Made by a program: the position numbers and the translations under genes. The notes under the pieces are model-generated. The model worked only from the letters and a program-made list of their open reading frames with translations. It searched no databases and was not told where the DNA came from. DNA of 45,100 nucleotides from a bacterium (GTDB lineage Bacteria > Verrucomicrobiota > Kiritimatiellia > CAIKKV01 > CAIYGI01): positions 1 through 45,100 of the forward strand of contig JANYBP010000056.1 in assembly GCA_025360745.1 (NCBI GenBank), read 5' to 3'. This document shows, one piece after another, positions 24,943 through 33,634 of this stretch (positions are counted from its first letter, which is position 1; each line of letters opens with the position of its first letter).

Positions 24943-24970
24943 GGATGCCATTCCCGCAAGTGCCCGCGCC

Positions 24971-26449
24971 TCAGGGGCTTCCCGTATGGCAGGCGTCGCA
25001 TCGTCCGGTCTTCCAGTCGTCACCGATATCCTCAGGATGTTTGAATTCCAACCCGGACGATGAGAATTCCGGCAATTCCCTGCCCGGGCCCTGGGCCAAA
25101 ATCGTGTGGCACGTCTTGCAGTCTTTCGAAATCCGCCGGCCGGAATCGCTGACATGTTCGCCATCGTGGCAACGGAAACAGCCGGGGGTGATCTTGTGTC
25201 CGATATGGTTCGGATATTCGCTCCAGCGCACCTTCATCTCGGGGAAGAAGTTGCCGCTGTAGATGGACTGGACTTCCTTGATGACGGGCGCGATGCGGGC
25301 ATCGTCCGGATATTTCGAGCGCATTTCGCGGGCGATCGTGTCGAGGGCCTCCGCCTCGGTCTTGTATGCGCCGACAAGCAGTTTGGCGGAGAGGGCCTTG
25401 ATGGAGGGGATGGCGCTGTCGATTCTGCCCATCGCCATCGCCATGTCGAGCGACTCGTTGGGCGCCCGGTATTGGTGGGTGGGACGGTTGTGGCAGTCTA
25501 TGCAGTCCATACGGCGTTTGGGCAGCGTCGCGGCCTTGGCGTCGGCGATGCGGATTTGCTTATCCTCGCTGCGATAAACCGTAACCTTGCCGGACTGGTC
25601 GGTCACGCGCACCCACGGGATCGTCAGGCGCCTGCGGTCGGTGGCGATGTATTCGACCGTGTTGACCCCTTCCATGTGCCAGTGGATGCCCCGGATCATG
25701 CCATGCGCGGGGTTCCCGCCGCCGATGTTGAGCAGCATCTTGATCGTCCAGGGCGAATTCTTTTCGTCGCTCCCGAAATATGTCCACGTCCGCAGCACCG
25801 CGCCGAAAAACTTCGTCGGCCAGTGGCAGGCCAGGCAGGTTTCCTTGGCCGGCCTGAGGTTATCGACCGGCGTCACGATCGGGCGGTGATACTTGCCGAA
25901 GAGGACCGAGTAAACCTGGTACAGGCCCGAGATCTTGGCCTTGACGAACCACTGCGCGCCGGGGCCGATGTGGCACTCGGTGCAGGACGAGCCCGCGTGC
26001 GGCGATTGCTGGAAGGCGGTGAATTCCGGCTTCATCACCTGGTGGCAGACCTTGCCGCAAAAGGTCACGGACTCCGTGAAATGGTAGGTGCGATAGGTTG
26101 CCACGGCGGAGACCACCACGAACAGGCCCCCCAGCACGGCGTAGATCGCGAAGCGCGAGAGGGTGCGGCGATCGCCGAGATCGATCACCGGCAGACGGGG
26201 GACGTAACCCTGACGGCGCATGCGCCGCCGGGTCCAAAGCATGCCCAGGAGCACCAGCATGGCGGACCCGACGATGAACCCCGGCACCAGCAGATAGACC
26301 AGGATGCCGAAGTACGGCGAAAGATTCTCTTGCGCCGCGTCTATGACCATCAGCACGATGCCCGTCGTGATGGCGCAGGCGCCCAGAAAAATGCCGGTCA
26401 AACTGACCCAGTTCTTCAGAAGACCGCTGATCCTGCCCGGTTCGTTCAT
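24971..26449 (-). CDS. Seven-heme NapC/NirT-type membrane cytochrome c (ImcH-like quinol oxidase)
   Basis: This 492-residue inner-membrane cytochrome probably takes electrons from menaquinol to periplasmic carriers. It has two or three N-terminal membrane helices (about 15-35, 42-67 and 95-117). The first heme site is CGKVCH, a CX3CH variant followed by QVM, as in NapC/NirT relatives. Six CXXCH motifs follow: CTECH, CLACH, CIDCH, CFRCH, CKTCH and CDACH. The size, the N-terminal NapC module and the seven hemes resemble Geobacter ImcH, which serves high-potential extracellular electron transfer; that function is inference. The start at 26449 has an AAGGAG site, and the upstream promoter reads TTGCAC-N17-TATGGT. 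It is divergent from the nine-heme cytochrome operon. Confidence 0.88.
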   Translation of the reverse strand: MNEPGRISGLLKNWVSLTGIFLGACAITTGIVLMVIDAAQENLSPYFGILVYLLVPGFIVGSAMLVLLGMLWTRRRMRRQGYVPRLPVIDLGDRRTLSRFAIYAVLGGLFVVVSAVATYRTYHFTESVTFCGKVCHQVMKPEFTAFQQSPHAGSSCTECHIGPGAQWFVKAKISGLYQVYSVLFGKYHRPIVTPVDNLRPAKETCLACHWPTKFFGAVLRTWTYFGSDEKNSPWTIKMLLNIGGGNPAHGMIRGIHWHMEGVNTVEYIATDRRRLTIPWVRVTDQSGKVTVYRSEDKQIRIADAKAATLPKRRMDCIDCHNRPTHQYRAPNESLDMAMAMGRIDSAIPSIKALSAKLLVGAYKTEAEALDTIAREMRSKYPDDARIAPVIKEVQSIYSGNFFPEMKVRWSEYPNHIGHKITPGCFRCHDGEHVSDSGRRISKDCKTCHTILAQGPGRELPEFSSSGLEFKHPEDIGDDWKTGRCDACHTGSP

Positions 26450-26524
26450 ATCGCTCCTTGCTCTTTTTCGCGCCGTCCGGATCGTCACGTTGGCCCGGAC
26501 GCCTCCGTGTGGGCAACCGACAGC

Positions 26525-26553
26525 ACCATAGCGAAGCGGACACGATCGTGCAA
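26525..26553 (-). promoter_or_regulatory. Candidate promoter of the NapC-type cytochrome gene
   Basis: On the minus strand, TTGCAC (26553-26548) and TATGGT (26530-26525) are separated by exactly 17 bases, a good sigma-70 arrangement. A perfect 10-bp palindrome, CACGATCGTG (26541-26550), overlaps the -35 box and the start of the spacer and could be an operator. Transcription would begin near 26518, leaving a leader of about 70 bases. Confidence 0.5.
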
Positions 26554-26595
26554 CGGTAAGGTCTGAAGCGGCGGCGGCTGGAAGCAAATTGCGGC

Positions 26596-26623
26596 TTGAC
26601 AAAGTGCCACGACGTGGTAGCGT
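26596..26623 (+). promoter_or_regulatory. Promoter and candidate operator of the multiheme cytochrome operon
   Basis: A perfect TTGACA -35 box (26596-26601) is followed after 16 bases by a weak -10 (TAGCGT, 26618-26623). The spacer contains TGCCACGACGTGGTA (26605-26619), an inverted repeat (CCACG-A-CGTGG) that matches the fhs-promoter operator at 12 of 15 positions and occupies the same place relative to the -35 box. The weak -10 suggests dependence on an activator, or a regulator that acts at this element. Confidence 0.5.
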
Positions 26624-26651
26624 CAGAAACATTGTTTTGTCGGTTACTCCC

Positions 26652-27590
26652 ATGACGATCCTGAATGCGAGCAACGAGGTTGGCGCCGTCCGTCCGGATT
26701 ACCGCCATGCCTATCCCTTGCTGATCGCCGTCGTCCTGGGCGTGACGGCGGCGCTCTTCGTCCGGCACAGTCTCGTGCCGAAGAGCTTCGGCCGGTACGG
26801 ATTTTACCGCGCCGACGCCCTCGACGACGAAAAGGCCCGTCTTTCACGCCATGCCGGACGGGCGGCCTGCGCGGAGTGCCATGAGGATGTCGCCGCCCTC
26901 CACGCCCGCGATGCCCACGGCTCGGTGGAGTGCGAAACCTGTCACGGGGTCGGCGATAAACACATCAAGGACAACGATGCACCCATGGCCCGCGCCGACG
27001 CCAAGGACGACTGCCTGGTCTGTCACGGCCTGCTCGATGCGCGCCCCGGCTCGTTCCCGCAGGTGGATTGGCGACAGCACTACCGGTTTGTCGGCGTGAA
27101 GGATAACGCGACCGCCTGCGTGCGCTGTCATTCCGGCCATGAACCGCTCTACCTGGAGCAGGACCTGCGCAAGGCCCGCCTGCATCCGCTGATTCAGGAA
27201 TGCGCCAGTTGTCACATTGGACGAACCGATCGAACGCTCAAGAAACCCGACGCCCATCCGCAGATTTTCCAGTGCGACTATTGTCACCACGACCTGGCCA
27301 AGTCCTTCGCCAGGGGGGCGCACGCCGAACTTCGCTGCACAACCTGCCACCTGTTCGTCAAGGAGAACGCCTTCTCCGGACGCATCGTCCGCAATACCAA
27401 CCCGCGCTTCTGCCTGCTCTGCCACCGCAAAGCGGATTTCAAGTCCGAGTCGGGTCCGCCGACAATCGAATGGCCCGGGCACATCAAGGACGTTTCCAAC
27501 GATGCGCTCGATCCGAAACGGCCGTGCGTGACCTGCCATCAGGCGCAAATCCACGAGCTCTATCGAAAGGATGCCCAGCATGCCATGTGA
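26652..27590 (+). CDS. Membrane-anchored nine-heme cytochrome c
   Basis: The 312-residue protein has one N-terminal membrane helix (about 17-37, YPLLIAVVLGVTAALFV) and nine CXXCH motifs: CAECH, CETCH, CLVCH, CVRCH, CASCH, CDYCH, CTTCH, CLLCH and CVTCH. It is a periplasm-facing multiheme electron carrier. It starts a set with a four-cluster ferredoxin and an NrfD-like protein, the classic heme-FeS-NrfD layout of quinone-linked respiratory complexes (Qrc, Nrf and Cbc types). The ATG at 26652 lacks a good ribosome binding site; an upstream TTG would add a non-signal-like tail. Its stop overlaps the ferredoxin gene. Confidence 0.87.
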   Translation: MTILNASNEVGAVRPDYRHAYPLLIAVVLGVTAALFVRHSLVPKSFGRYGFYRADALDDEKARLSRHAGRAACAECHEDVAALHARDAHGSVECETCHGVGDKHIKDNDAPMARADAKDDCLVCHGLLDARPGSFPQVDWRQHYRFVGVKDNATACVRCHSGHEPLYLEQDLRKARLHPLIQECASCHIGRTDRTLKKPDAHPQIFQCDYCHHDLAKSFARGAHAELRCTTCHLFVKENAFSGRIVRNTNPRFCLLCHRKADFKSESGPPTIEWPGHIKDVSNDALDPKRPCVTCHQAQIHELYRKDAQHAM

Positions 27591-28329
27591 CGATCGCATC
27601 AGCCGCAGGCAGATGATCAAACGTCTGGCCGCTGGCGCGCCGGTCGCCCTGCTGGTGACGGTTTTTCCCAGACTGGCCTTTGGCGGGGATCGGAAGCCTG
27701 GCGAAAAGCGGCCGCTCTACGCCTACGCGGTGGATGTTTCCCGCTGCATCGGCTGTTGCGCCTGCATGCGCGCCTGCCGCGCCGAAAACGATGTCCCCGC
27801 CGGCTTCTTCCGGACCTGGGTGGAACGATTCCGCGTGCGCGGCAACGGCGAGGTGCTGGTCGATGTCGCCGCCACGGACGGCTTTGTGTTCAAGGCGGCG
27901 CCGGACGAAGATATCGTCAAGGCCTTTTTCGTGCCGAAATTGTGCAACCACTGCGAAAAATCCGTCTGCAGCCAGGTCTGCCCCGTGGGCGCTTCCTACG
28001 AATCTCCCGAGGGCGTCGTGCTGGTCGACAAAAAGCATTGCGTCGGCTGCGGCTATTGCGTGCAGGCCTGCCCCTACGGAACGCGCTTCATCGACCCTGT
28101 TTCGCATACGGCGGGAAAGTGCACGCTCTGCTACCACCGGATCGTGCGCGGCGAATTGCCGGCCTGCGTGCTGGCCTGTCCCAAGGGCGCGCGCATGTTC
28201 GGCGACCTGCACGATCCCAAGAGCCACCTCTCGATCTTTTTGAGGCAGCGCCGCTACCGGGTGCTGAAGCCGGAAATGGGCACCCATCCCAAGTGCTATT
28301 ACACGGACCTCGATCTCGAGGTGATCTGA
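27580..28329 (+). CDS. Tat-exported four-cluster ferredoxin subunit (NrfC/PsrB-like)
   Basis: This 249-residue iron-sulfur subunit begins with a twin-arginine signal (SRRQMIKRL, then a hydrophobic stretch ending LAFGGD), so it is exported folded. Four [4Fe-4S] sites are visible: CIGCCACMRAC, CNHCEKSVCSQVCP, CVGCGYCVQACP and CTLCYH...ACVLACP. It would shuttle electrons between the NrfD-like membrane subunit and the nine-heme cytochrome. ATG 27580 is preferred over 27571 because GAAAGG lies 9 bases upstream. It overlaps the cytochrome stop, and its TGA overlaps the NrfD start (TGATG). No molybdopterin catalytic subunit is next to it, so this is an electron-transfer module rather than a PsrABC-type reductase. 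Confidence 0.92.
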   Translation: MPCDDRISRRQMIKRLAAGAPVALLVTVFPRLAFGGDRKPGEKRPLYAYAVDVSRCIGCCACMRACRAENDVPAGFFRTWVERFRVRGNGEVLVDVAATDGFVFKAAPDEDIVKAFFVPKLCNHCEKSVCSQVCPVGASYESPEGVVLVDKKHCVGCGYCVQACPYGTRFIDPVSHTAGKCTLCYHRIVRGELPACVLACPKGARMFGDLHDPKSHLSIFLRQRRYRVLKPEMGTHPKCYYTDLDLEVI

Positions 28330-29492
28330 TGAACTACGTTTTTCCAAACGAACTGCACGTCACCTGGACGGTGATGATCGTGCTCTACCCGTACATCACG
28401 GGACTGGTGGCCGGCTCCTTCATCGTCTCGTCGCTCTACCACGTTTTCGGACAGAAGGAACTGAAGCCGATTGCGCGCTTTTCGCTGGCCTCGGCCTTCG
28501 TCTTTCTGCTCTTCGCCACGATGCCCCTCTTGATTCATCTGGGCCACCCGGAACGCGCCTTTAACATGATGATCACGCCGCACTTCACCTCGGCCATGGC
28601 GGGGTTCGGTTACATCTACGGTTCGTACATGATCCTGGTGGCTCTGGAGATCTGGTTTGTGATGCGAGGCGATTTCATCGCGCGGGCCAGGGGCGGGGGG
28701 CCGGTGGCCTGGTTCTGCCGGGCGCTGGTCCTGTTCAATACCGATGACACGCCGGCGACCCGCGAGGCCGACCATCGCATCGTCAAGTTTCTCGCCGGAC
28801 TGGGCATCCCGCTGGCCTGCACGCTGCACGGTTACGTGGGCTTTCTGTTCGGCTCGATCAAGGCCAATCCGTGGTGGGCCACGCCGCTGATGTTCGTGAT
28901 TTTTATTTTCTCCGCCATCGTCTCCGGAATCTCCGTGCTGATTTTCCACTACTTTGTGGTTTCGCGCATCAACCGCTGGAAAATCGACGCCGAATGCGTG
29001 AAATCGCTGGGCCGCTATCTCTGGGGCTTCATGATGGTCGCCGTCGCGCTCGAATTGATGGAACTGCTCTCCCTTGCCTACGAACAGACCGAGGCCACCG
29101 ATGTCCTGGGCCATCTGATCAGGACCAGGCTTTTCTTCTCCTACGTGATCCTCCAGTTCATGCTCTGCTCGCTGGTCCCGTTTGTGATGCTGGGCATCAC
29201 GGCCCTCTTCAAGCTCAAGGAGCGGACCGCCTACCTGCTGATCTGGTTGTCGTCCTGCCTGCTGCTGCTCCAGGTGCTGCTGATGCGCTGGAACGTTGTC
29301 GTCGGCGGACAGTTGGTGTCCAAATCCATGCGCGGATTTACGGACTACTTTCCCGGCATCTGGGAGAAGGAAGGCTTGATCACCGCGGTCGTGATCTTCA
29401 CCCTGCCGTTCGGCCTTTTGTATGTCTTCCACCGGCTGGTCTCGCTTTTCCCCGATGCGGAAAAGCTCCCTGAGATTAAGTCCGGGGCCTAG
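28329..29492 (+). CDS. NrfD/PsrC-like integral membrane quinone-interacting subunit
   Basis: The 387-residue, very hydrophobic protein has eight to ten membrane helices. It begins MNYVFPNELHVTWTVMIVLYPYI, has LLIHLGHPERAFNMM after the second helix as in NrfD/PsrC/ActC-like subunits, and lacks heme motifs. These proteins bind quinone/quinol and pass electrons to the ferredoxin subunit, sometimes with proton movement. The ATG overlaps the ferredoxin TGA. The frame continues upstream through the ferredoxin gene, but only the start at 28329 makes biological sense. It is followed by a 146-base gap before the next cytochrome. Confidence 0.92.
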   Translation: MNYVFPNELHVTWTVMIVLYPYITGLVAGSFIVSSLYHVFGQKELKPIARFSLASAFVFLLFATMPLLIHLGHPERAFNMMITPHFTSAMAGFGYIYGSYMILVALEIWFVMRGDFIARARGGGPVAWFCRALVLFNTDDTPATREADHRIVKFLAGLGIPLACTLHGYVGFLFGSIKANPWWATPLMFVIFIFSAIVSGISVLIFHYFVVSRINRWKIDAECVKSLGRYLWGFMMVAVALELMELLSLAYEQTEATDVLGHLIRTRLFFSYVILQFMLCSLVPFVMLGITALFKLKERTAYLLIWLSSCLLLLQVLLMRWNVVVGGQLVSKSMRGFTDYFPGIWEKEGLITAVVIFTLPFGLLYVFHRLVSLFPDAEKLPEIKSGA

Positions 29493-29578
29493 ATGGGGAG
29501 TCTTGAAGCCGCGGAAATGCGTCCGCTGCTCGACAACCGTAAGAATACGCCCCCCGGGGTTCCAATAGATTTGTCCTG

Positions 29579-29607
29579 TTTACAAAGGCGATTTTTCAAC
29601 GTAAGGT
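29579..29607 (+). promoter_or_regulatory. Possible internal promoter before the large cytochromes
   Basis: TTTACA (29579-29584) and TAAGGT (29602-29607) stand 17 bases apart in the 146-base gap between the NrfD gene and the 11-heme cytochrome. They could start a separate transcript for the two cytochrome-b fusion genes. The boxes are imperfect and the call is tentative; the two downstream genes could equally be read through from 26596. Confidence 0.3.
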
Positions 29608-29638
29608 GAAACTTCATCCGGACGGAGGAGCACAGCGC

Positions 29639-31828
29639 GTGAACGAAAGTCTTTTGACGGAATACGGACGCACTCGCGGAACCTTACGTTCGCCCGGCCC
29701 GGCCCGCCATTCCGCCATGTCGCGCGCATGGCTGTGGCTTATCCTGATGGCGGCCTGCATGCTTCCTCTCCCCCGCGCCACGGCGGCGGCGATCTCGAAC
29801 AGCGAGTGCATGGTCTGCCACGACGATCCCGCGCTGACCCATGTCGTGGCCGGCCGGACCAACTCGCTGCGGGTGCTGGAGAAAGTCCTGAAGGGTTCCG
29901 TCCACGCGCAACTGGCCTGCACCGATTGCCACGCCGGCATCAAGGAACTGCCGCACGACGACAAACTGCCCGCTCCGCAGTGCGGCGGTTGCCATGACGA
30001 CGTGGCCAGGGAATACGCTTCCAGTATCCACGGCCTGAGCCAGCGCATGGGGGCCTCGGGCGCGGCGAACTGTTTCGATTGCCACGGATCGCACGGCATT
30101 GCGCCGGTCAAGCAGGGCGACTCGCCGGTCTTCAAGCTGAACCTGCCGGCCACCTGCGCGCGCTGCCACAGCAACCCCAATCTGACGGCGGAATACCGGA
30201 TGAAATTCCCGCTGGCCGCGGCGCAATACATGGAAAGCATCCACGGCCGCGCCTTGATCAAACTGGGGCTGATCGTGGCCCCGTCCTGCAACGACTGCCA
30301 CGGCGTCCACAACATCCGCCGCAGCGTGGATCGCAATTCGCCGATCAACCATGCGCATATCGCCGACACCTGCGGCAAGTGCCATGTGGGCGTGGAAAAG
30401 GTTTACCTGCAAAGCGTGCATGGACAACTGCTCGCCAAGGGCGATGCCCGCGGTCCCGTCTGCACGGACTGCCATACCGCGCACCAGATCGATACGCAAC
30501 TGGGCGGACAGCACAAGGCGGAGAGCGACCAGCGCTGCGGAAAATGCCATCAGGACCGCCTGAAAAATTACATGGAAACTTATCACGGCAAGGCCATCGC
30601 CCTGGGCACGTCGCACCAGGCCCCGGAAGTGGCGGCCTGTTACGATTGCCATGGCCATCACGATGTGCTCCCGCCCGCGAATCCGGCCTCCCGTCTCTCC
30701 AAGGCCAATATCCTGCAAACCTGCCGGCAATGTCACAAGGGCGCCTCGGCCCGCTTCACCGCTTACGTTCCCCACGCCGATCCGACGGACCGCCGGCACT
30801 ATCCCGTCCTGCACTTTGTCTTCATTCTGATGACCGGCCTGCTGGTGGGGACCTTCGCCTTCTTCGGTCTGCACACGGCCCTCTGGTTGCTGCGCTCGGG
30901 CTATCTGTATCTCCACGATTCGAAAACCTTCCGGGAAGCCAAGATCGGCGCCCAGGTTGACGACCAGTGGTTTGCGCGTTTTTCGCCATTCGAAAGAATG
31001 CTGCATATCATGGTCGTCACCAGTTTCCTGCTGCTGGTGGTGACCGGCATGCCGCTGAAATTCCATTACACCGATTGGGCCAAGGCCATCTTCAACATCA
31101 TGGGCGGAGCGCCGGTGGCCCGCTCGCTGCACCATTTCGCGGCCATCGTCACCTTCCTGTATTTCGCCCTGCACCTGACGGAGCGCATCCGCGCCTGCTG
31201 GCGGGGGCGGAGGAACCTGCTTGATCCCGTCAGCGGAAAATTCCAGCTCAAGCGCCTGAGCGCGGTTCTGCTGGGCCCCGATTCGATGATTCCCAACCTG
31301 AACGACTGGCGCGAATTCATCGCGCATCAAAAATGGTTTTTCGGCAAAGGCCCCCGGCCGCAGTTCGACCGCTGGACCTACTGGGAGAAATTCGACTACC
31401 TGGCGGTCTTCTGGGGCGTCGCCATGATCGGCGCCTCCGGACTGATCATGTGGTTTCCGCTCTTTTTTACCCGCTTCATGCCGGGGTGGGTGATCAATAT
31501 CGCCATGATTGTCCATTCCGACGAGGCGCTGCTGGCCGCCGGGTTCATATTCACCTTCCATTTCTTCAACACGCATTTCCGGATCGAAAAATTTCCCATG
31601 GATACCGTGATCTTCTCGGGACGCATTTCCAGGGCCGAGATGCTGCACGAACGCAAACGCTGGTATGAGCGCCTTGAGACCACCGGCAAGCTGGACGCGT
31701 ATCGCGTGCGCGACGAATGGTTCCGCTGGAAGGATATCGCCAGGACCTTCGGCTACATGTTCTTCGGCGTCGGATTGATCCTGCTGATCCTGATCGTGGT
31801 GGCGATGACCACGCGTCTGCTGCATTAA
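29639..31828 (+). CDS. CbcL-like fusion: 11-heme cytochrome c with a b-type membrane domain
   Basis: The product is 729 residues from GTG 29639, which has a GGAGGAG site; a start at ATG 29717 (MSRAWLWLIL) gives a more usual signal peptide but has no ribosome binding site. After the signal, the periplasmic part carries eleven CXXCH motifs: CMVCH, CTDCH, CGGCH, CFDCH, CARCH, CNDCH, CGKCH, CTDCH, CGKCH, CYDCH and CRQCH. The last third (from about residue 400) is a membrane domain with five or more helices and conserved histidines (LHIMVVTSF, LHHFAAIVTFLYFALH, FTFHFFNTHF), like the diheme FdnI/HydC cytochrome b. The layout matches Geobacter CbcL, a quinol oxidase for low-potential extracellular respiration, but with two more hemes. 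Confidence 0.88.
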   Translation: MNESLLTEYGRTRGTLRSPGPARHSAMSRAWLWLILMAACMLPLPRATAAAISNSECMVCHDDPALTHVVAGRTNSLRVLEKVLKGSVHAQLACTDCHAGIKELPHDDKLPAPQCGGCHDDVAREYASSIHGLSQRMGASGAANCFDCHGSHGIAPVKQGDSPVFKLNLPATCARCHSNPNLTAEYRMKFPLAAAQYMESIHGRALIKLGLIVAPSCNDCHGVHNIRRSVDRNSPINHAHIADTCGKCHVGVEKVYLQSVHGQLLAKGDARGPVCTDCHTAHQIDTQLGGQHKAESDQRCGKCHQDRLKNYMETYHGKAIALGTSHQAPEVAACYDCHGHHDVLPPANPASRLSKANILQTCRQCHKGASARFTAYVPHADPTDRRHYPVLHFVFILMTGLLVGTFAFFGLHTALWLLRSGYLYLHDSKTFREAKIGAQVDDQWFARFSPFERMLHIMVVTSFLLLVVTGMPLKFHYTDWAKAIFNIMGGAPVARSLHHFAAIVTFLYFALHLTERIRACWRGRRNLLDPVSGKFQLKRLSAVLLGPDSMIPNLNDWREFIAHQKWFFGKGPRPQFDRWTYWEKFDYLAVFWGVAMIGASGLIMWFPLFFTRFMPGWVINIAMIVHSDEALLAAGFIFTFHFFNTHFRIEKFPMDTVIFSGRISRAEMLHERKRWYERLETTGKLDAYRVRDEWFRWKDIARTFGYMFFGVGLILLILIVVAMTTRLLH

Positions 31829-31849
31829 ACCGTGAAATGGAGTTGCCGC

Positions 31850-33589
31850 ATGCGTTGTTTGAAGTACGGCGTGGCCCTGGCCGGGTTGCTGGTCGCATTG
31901 CTGCCGCGTGCCGCTTTGGCGCTCGACAATAGCGACTGCTATACTTGCCACGAGGACAAAACGCTGACCAAAAAGGGCGTCGGCGGCAAGGCGATTTCCC
32001 TGTGCGTGGATCAGGCGAAATACGGCGCCTCCGCGCATGCCGGCAATGGCTGCACAAGTTGCCATGCCGATATTACCGAAGCGCCGCATCCTGAACCGTT
32101 CACGGCCAAACCGGTCGAATGCGTTGCCTGTCATGTCAAGGCCGCGAGTTCCTACAGCGCCAGCATTCACGGCCTGGCGCGCCAGGCGGGCAAGTTGAAT
32201 GCCGCCGACTGCGCCGACTGCCACGGCCGGCACGATATTCTCCCGCCCGGTGCGCCGGCATCCCCGCTGCGCCATGAGAATCAGGCCGCCGTCTGCGGCA
32301 AGTGCCATCAGGAGATCATGAACGAGCTCCGCAACAGCATTCACGGCAAGGCCATGACGCATGGGGCGCCGGATGCGCCGACCTGTACGGACTGTCACGC
32401 CGGTCACCAGATCGGCGGCTTGAAGGCGGTCTCTCCGTTAAAGGTGGCCGAAGACGTCTGCAGCCGCTGCCATGCCTCGGAACGTTTCAATGCCCGCTAC
32501 AACCTGCCCATGGACCGGGTCACGACCTTTTTTGCCAGTTATCACGGCATGGCGGCAAAATTCGGTTCGAACCGCAGCGCCAATTGCGCCAGTTGCCACG
32601 GCTACCATAACGTGTTGCCCTCGTCCGATCCGCGCTCCTCGGTCAACAAGGCCAACATGGTCAAGACCTGCCAGAAATGCCACCCCACGGCCAACGAGAA
32701 CTTTTCCTTCGGAAAAATACATCTCGACGAAAATTCCGTGGCGGACACCGGCAGCCGCATCAACTGGTGGATCAGGCGCCTTTACCTGATGATGATCGCG
32801 GGCGTGATCGGCGGCATGATATTTCACAATCTGCTCGTCCTGCGCCGCAAATTGATCGCCATCTGGCGCCGCAAGGACCGTTCGGTGCTGCGCATGACCC
32901 TGGCCCAGCGCATTCAGCACGTTTTGCTGCTGACCAGTTTCATCACGCTGGCCATTACCGGTTTCGCCCTGAAGTATCCCGATTCGTGGGTTCGCTTCCT
33001 GGTGGGCTCCAACGAGGATGTGCGCCGCCTCGGGCACCGCGCCGCCGCGATCGTGATGCTGGCCCTGGCCGTTTATCACACCATCTACATCATCGCCACC
33101 AGGGAGGGCAGGGGACTGCTGAAGGACTTTTGCCCGCGCTGGAAAGATGTGCTGGATGTGTTCGGCAACCTGCGTTACCTGCTTTTTCCCCGTCAGCCCA
33201 AGCCCGCCTTTGCGCGCTTCGGATATGCCGAGAAGGCCGAGTACTGGGCCGTGGTCTGGGGCACGCTGATTATGGGGCTGACCGGCATCGTGATCTGGTT
33301 CAAGATGAGCATCACCGAATGGGCGCCGCGCTGGGCGATCGACGTGGCCATCACGATTCACTATTACGAGGCCATCCTGGCCGTGCTGGCGATCGTCGTC
33401 TGGCACTTCTATCTGGTCATCTTCGACCCCGATGTCTACCCCATGAACACAGCCTGGCTGGACGGCCGCGTTTCCGAACACTGGTATCGCGAAGAACACG
33501 AACTGGACCGGGAGTCGTTGCCCGGTTCAGGGGCCTTGTCCTCGCGCGAGGATTCCGGCGACACTCCCTCCGGCGGGACGGAAGCGTAA
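31850..33589 (+). CDS. CbcL-like fusion: nine-heme cytochrome c with a b-type membrane domain
   Basis: This is a 579-residue paralogue of the preceding gene. A signal peptide (MRCLKYGVALAGLLVALLPR, to ALAL) leads to nine CXXCH motifs: CYTCH, CTSCH, CVACH, CADCH, CGKCH, CTDCH, CSRCH, CASCH and CQKCH. A membrane domain follows with histidines suited to b-heme ligation (RIQHVLLLTSF, LGHRAAAIVMLALAVYH, AITIHYYEAILA and IVVWHFYLVIFD). Nine c-hemes plus a diheme b domain is the CbcL arrangement. The ATG at 31850 has TGGAG 7 bases upstream and lies 21 bases after the previous stop; GTG 31832 is less likely. An intrinsic terminator follows. Confidence 0.9.
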   Translation: MRCLKYGVALAGLLVALLPRAALALDNSDCYTCHEDKTLTKKGVGGKAISLCVDQAKYGASAHAGNGCTSCHADITEAPHPEPFTAKPVECVACHVKAASSYSASIHGLARQAGKLNAADCADCHGRHDILPPGAPASPLRHENQAAVCGKCHQEIMNELRNSIHGKAMTHGAPDAPTCTDCHAGHQIGGLKAVSPLKVAEDVCSRCHASERFNARYNLPMDRVTTFFASYHGMAAKFGSNRSANCASCHGYHNVLPSSDPRSSVNKANMVKTCQKCHPTANENFSFGKIHLDENSVADTGSRINWWIRRLYLMMIAGVIGGMIFHNLLVLRRKLIAIWRRKDRSVLRMTLAQRIQHVLLLTSFITLAITGFALKYPDSWVRFLVGSNEDVRRLGHRAAAIVMLALAVYHTIYIIATREGRGLLKDFCPRWKDVLDVFGNLRYLLFPRQPKPAFARFGYAEKAEYWAVVWGTLIMGLTGIVIWFKMSITEWAPRWAIDVAITIHYYEAILAVLAIVVWHFYLVIFDPDVYPMNTAWLDGRVSEHWYREEHELDRESLPGSGALSSREDSGDTPSGGTEA

Positions 33590-33607
33590 GCTTTTCGTAT
33601 CTTTCGT

Positions 33608-33634
33608 GGCGCCGGCATCTTGTCGGCGCCTTTT
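33608..33634 (+). terminator. Intrinsic terminator of the cytochrome operon
   Basis: GGCGCCG (33608-33614) pairs with CGGCGCC (33624-33630) around a 9-base loop and is followed by TTTT. It sits 18 bases after the last cytochrome stop, in the right place to end the transcript. The rest of the intergenic stretch to 33879 holds no recognisable gene, only a GC-rich imperfect inverted repeat near 33708-33722. Confidence 0.75.
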
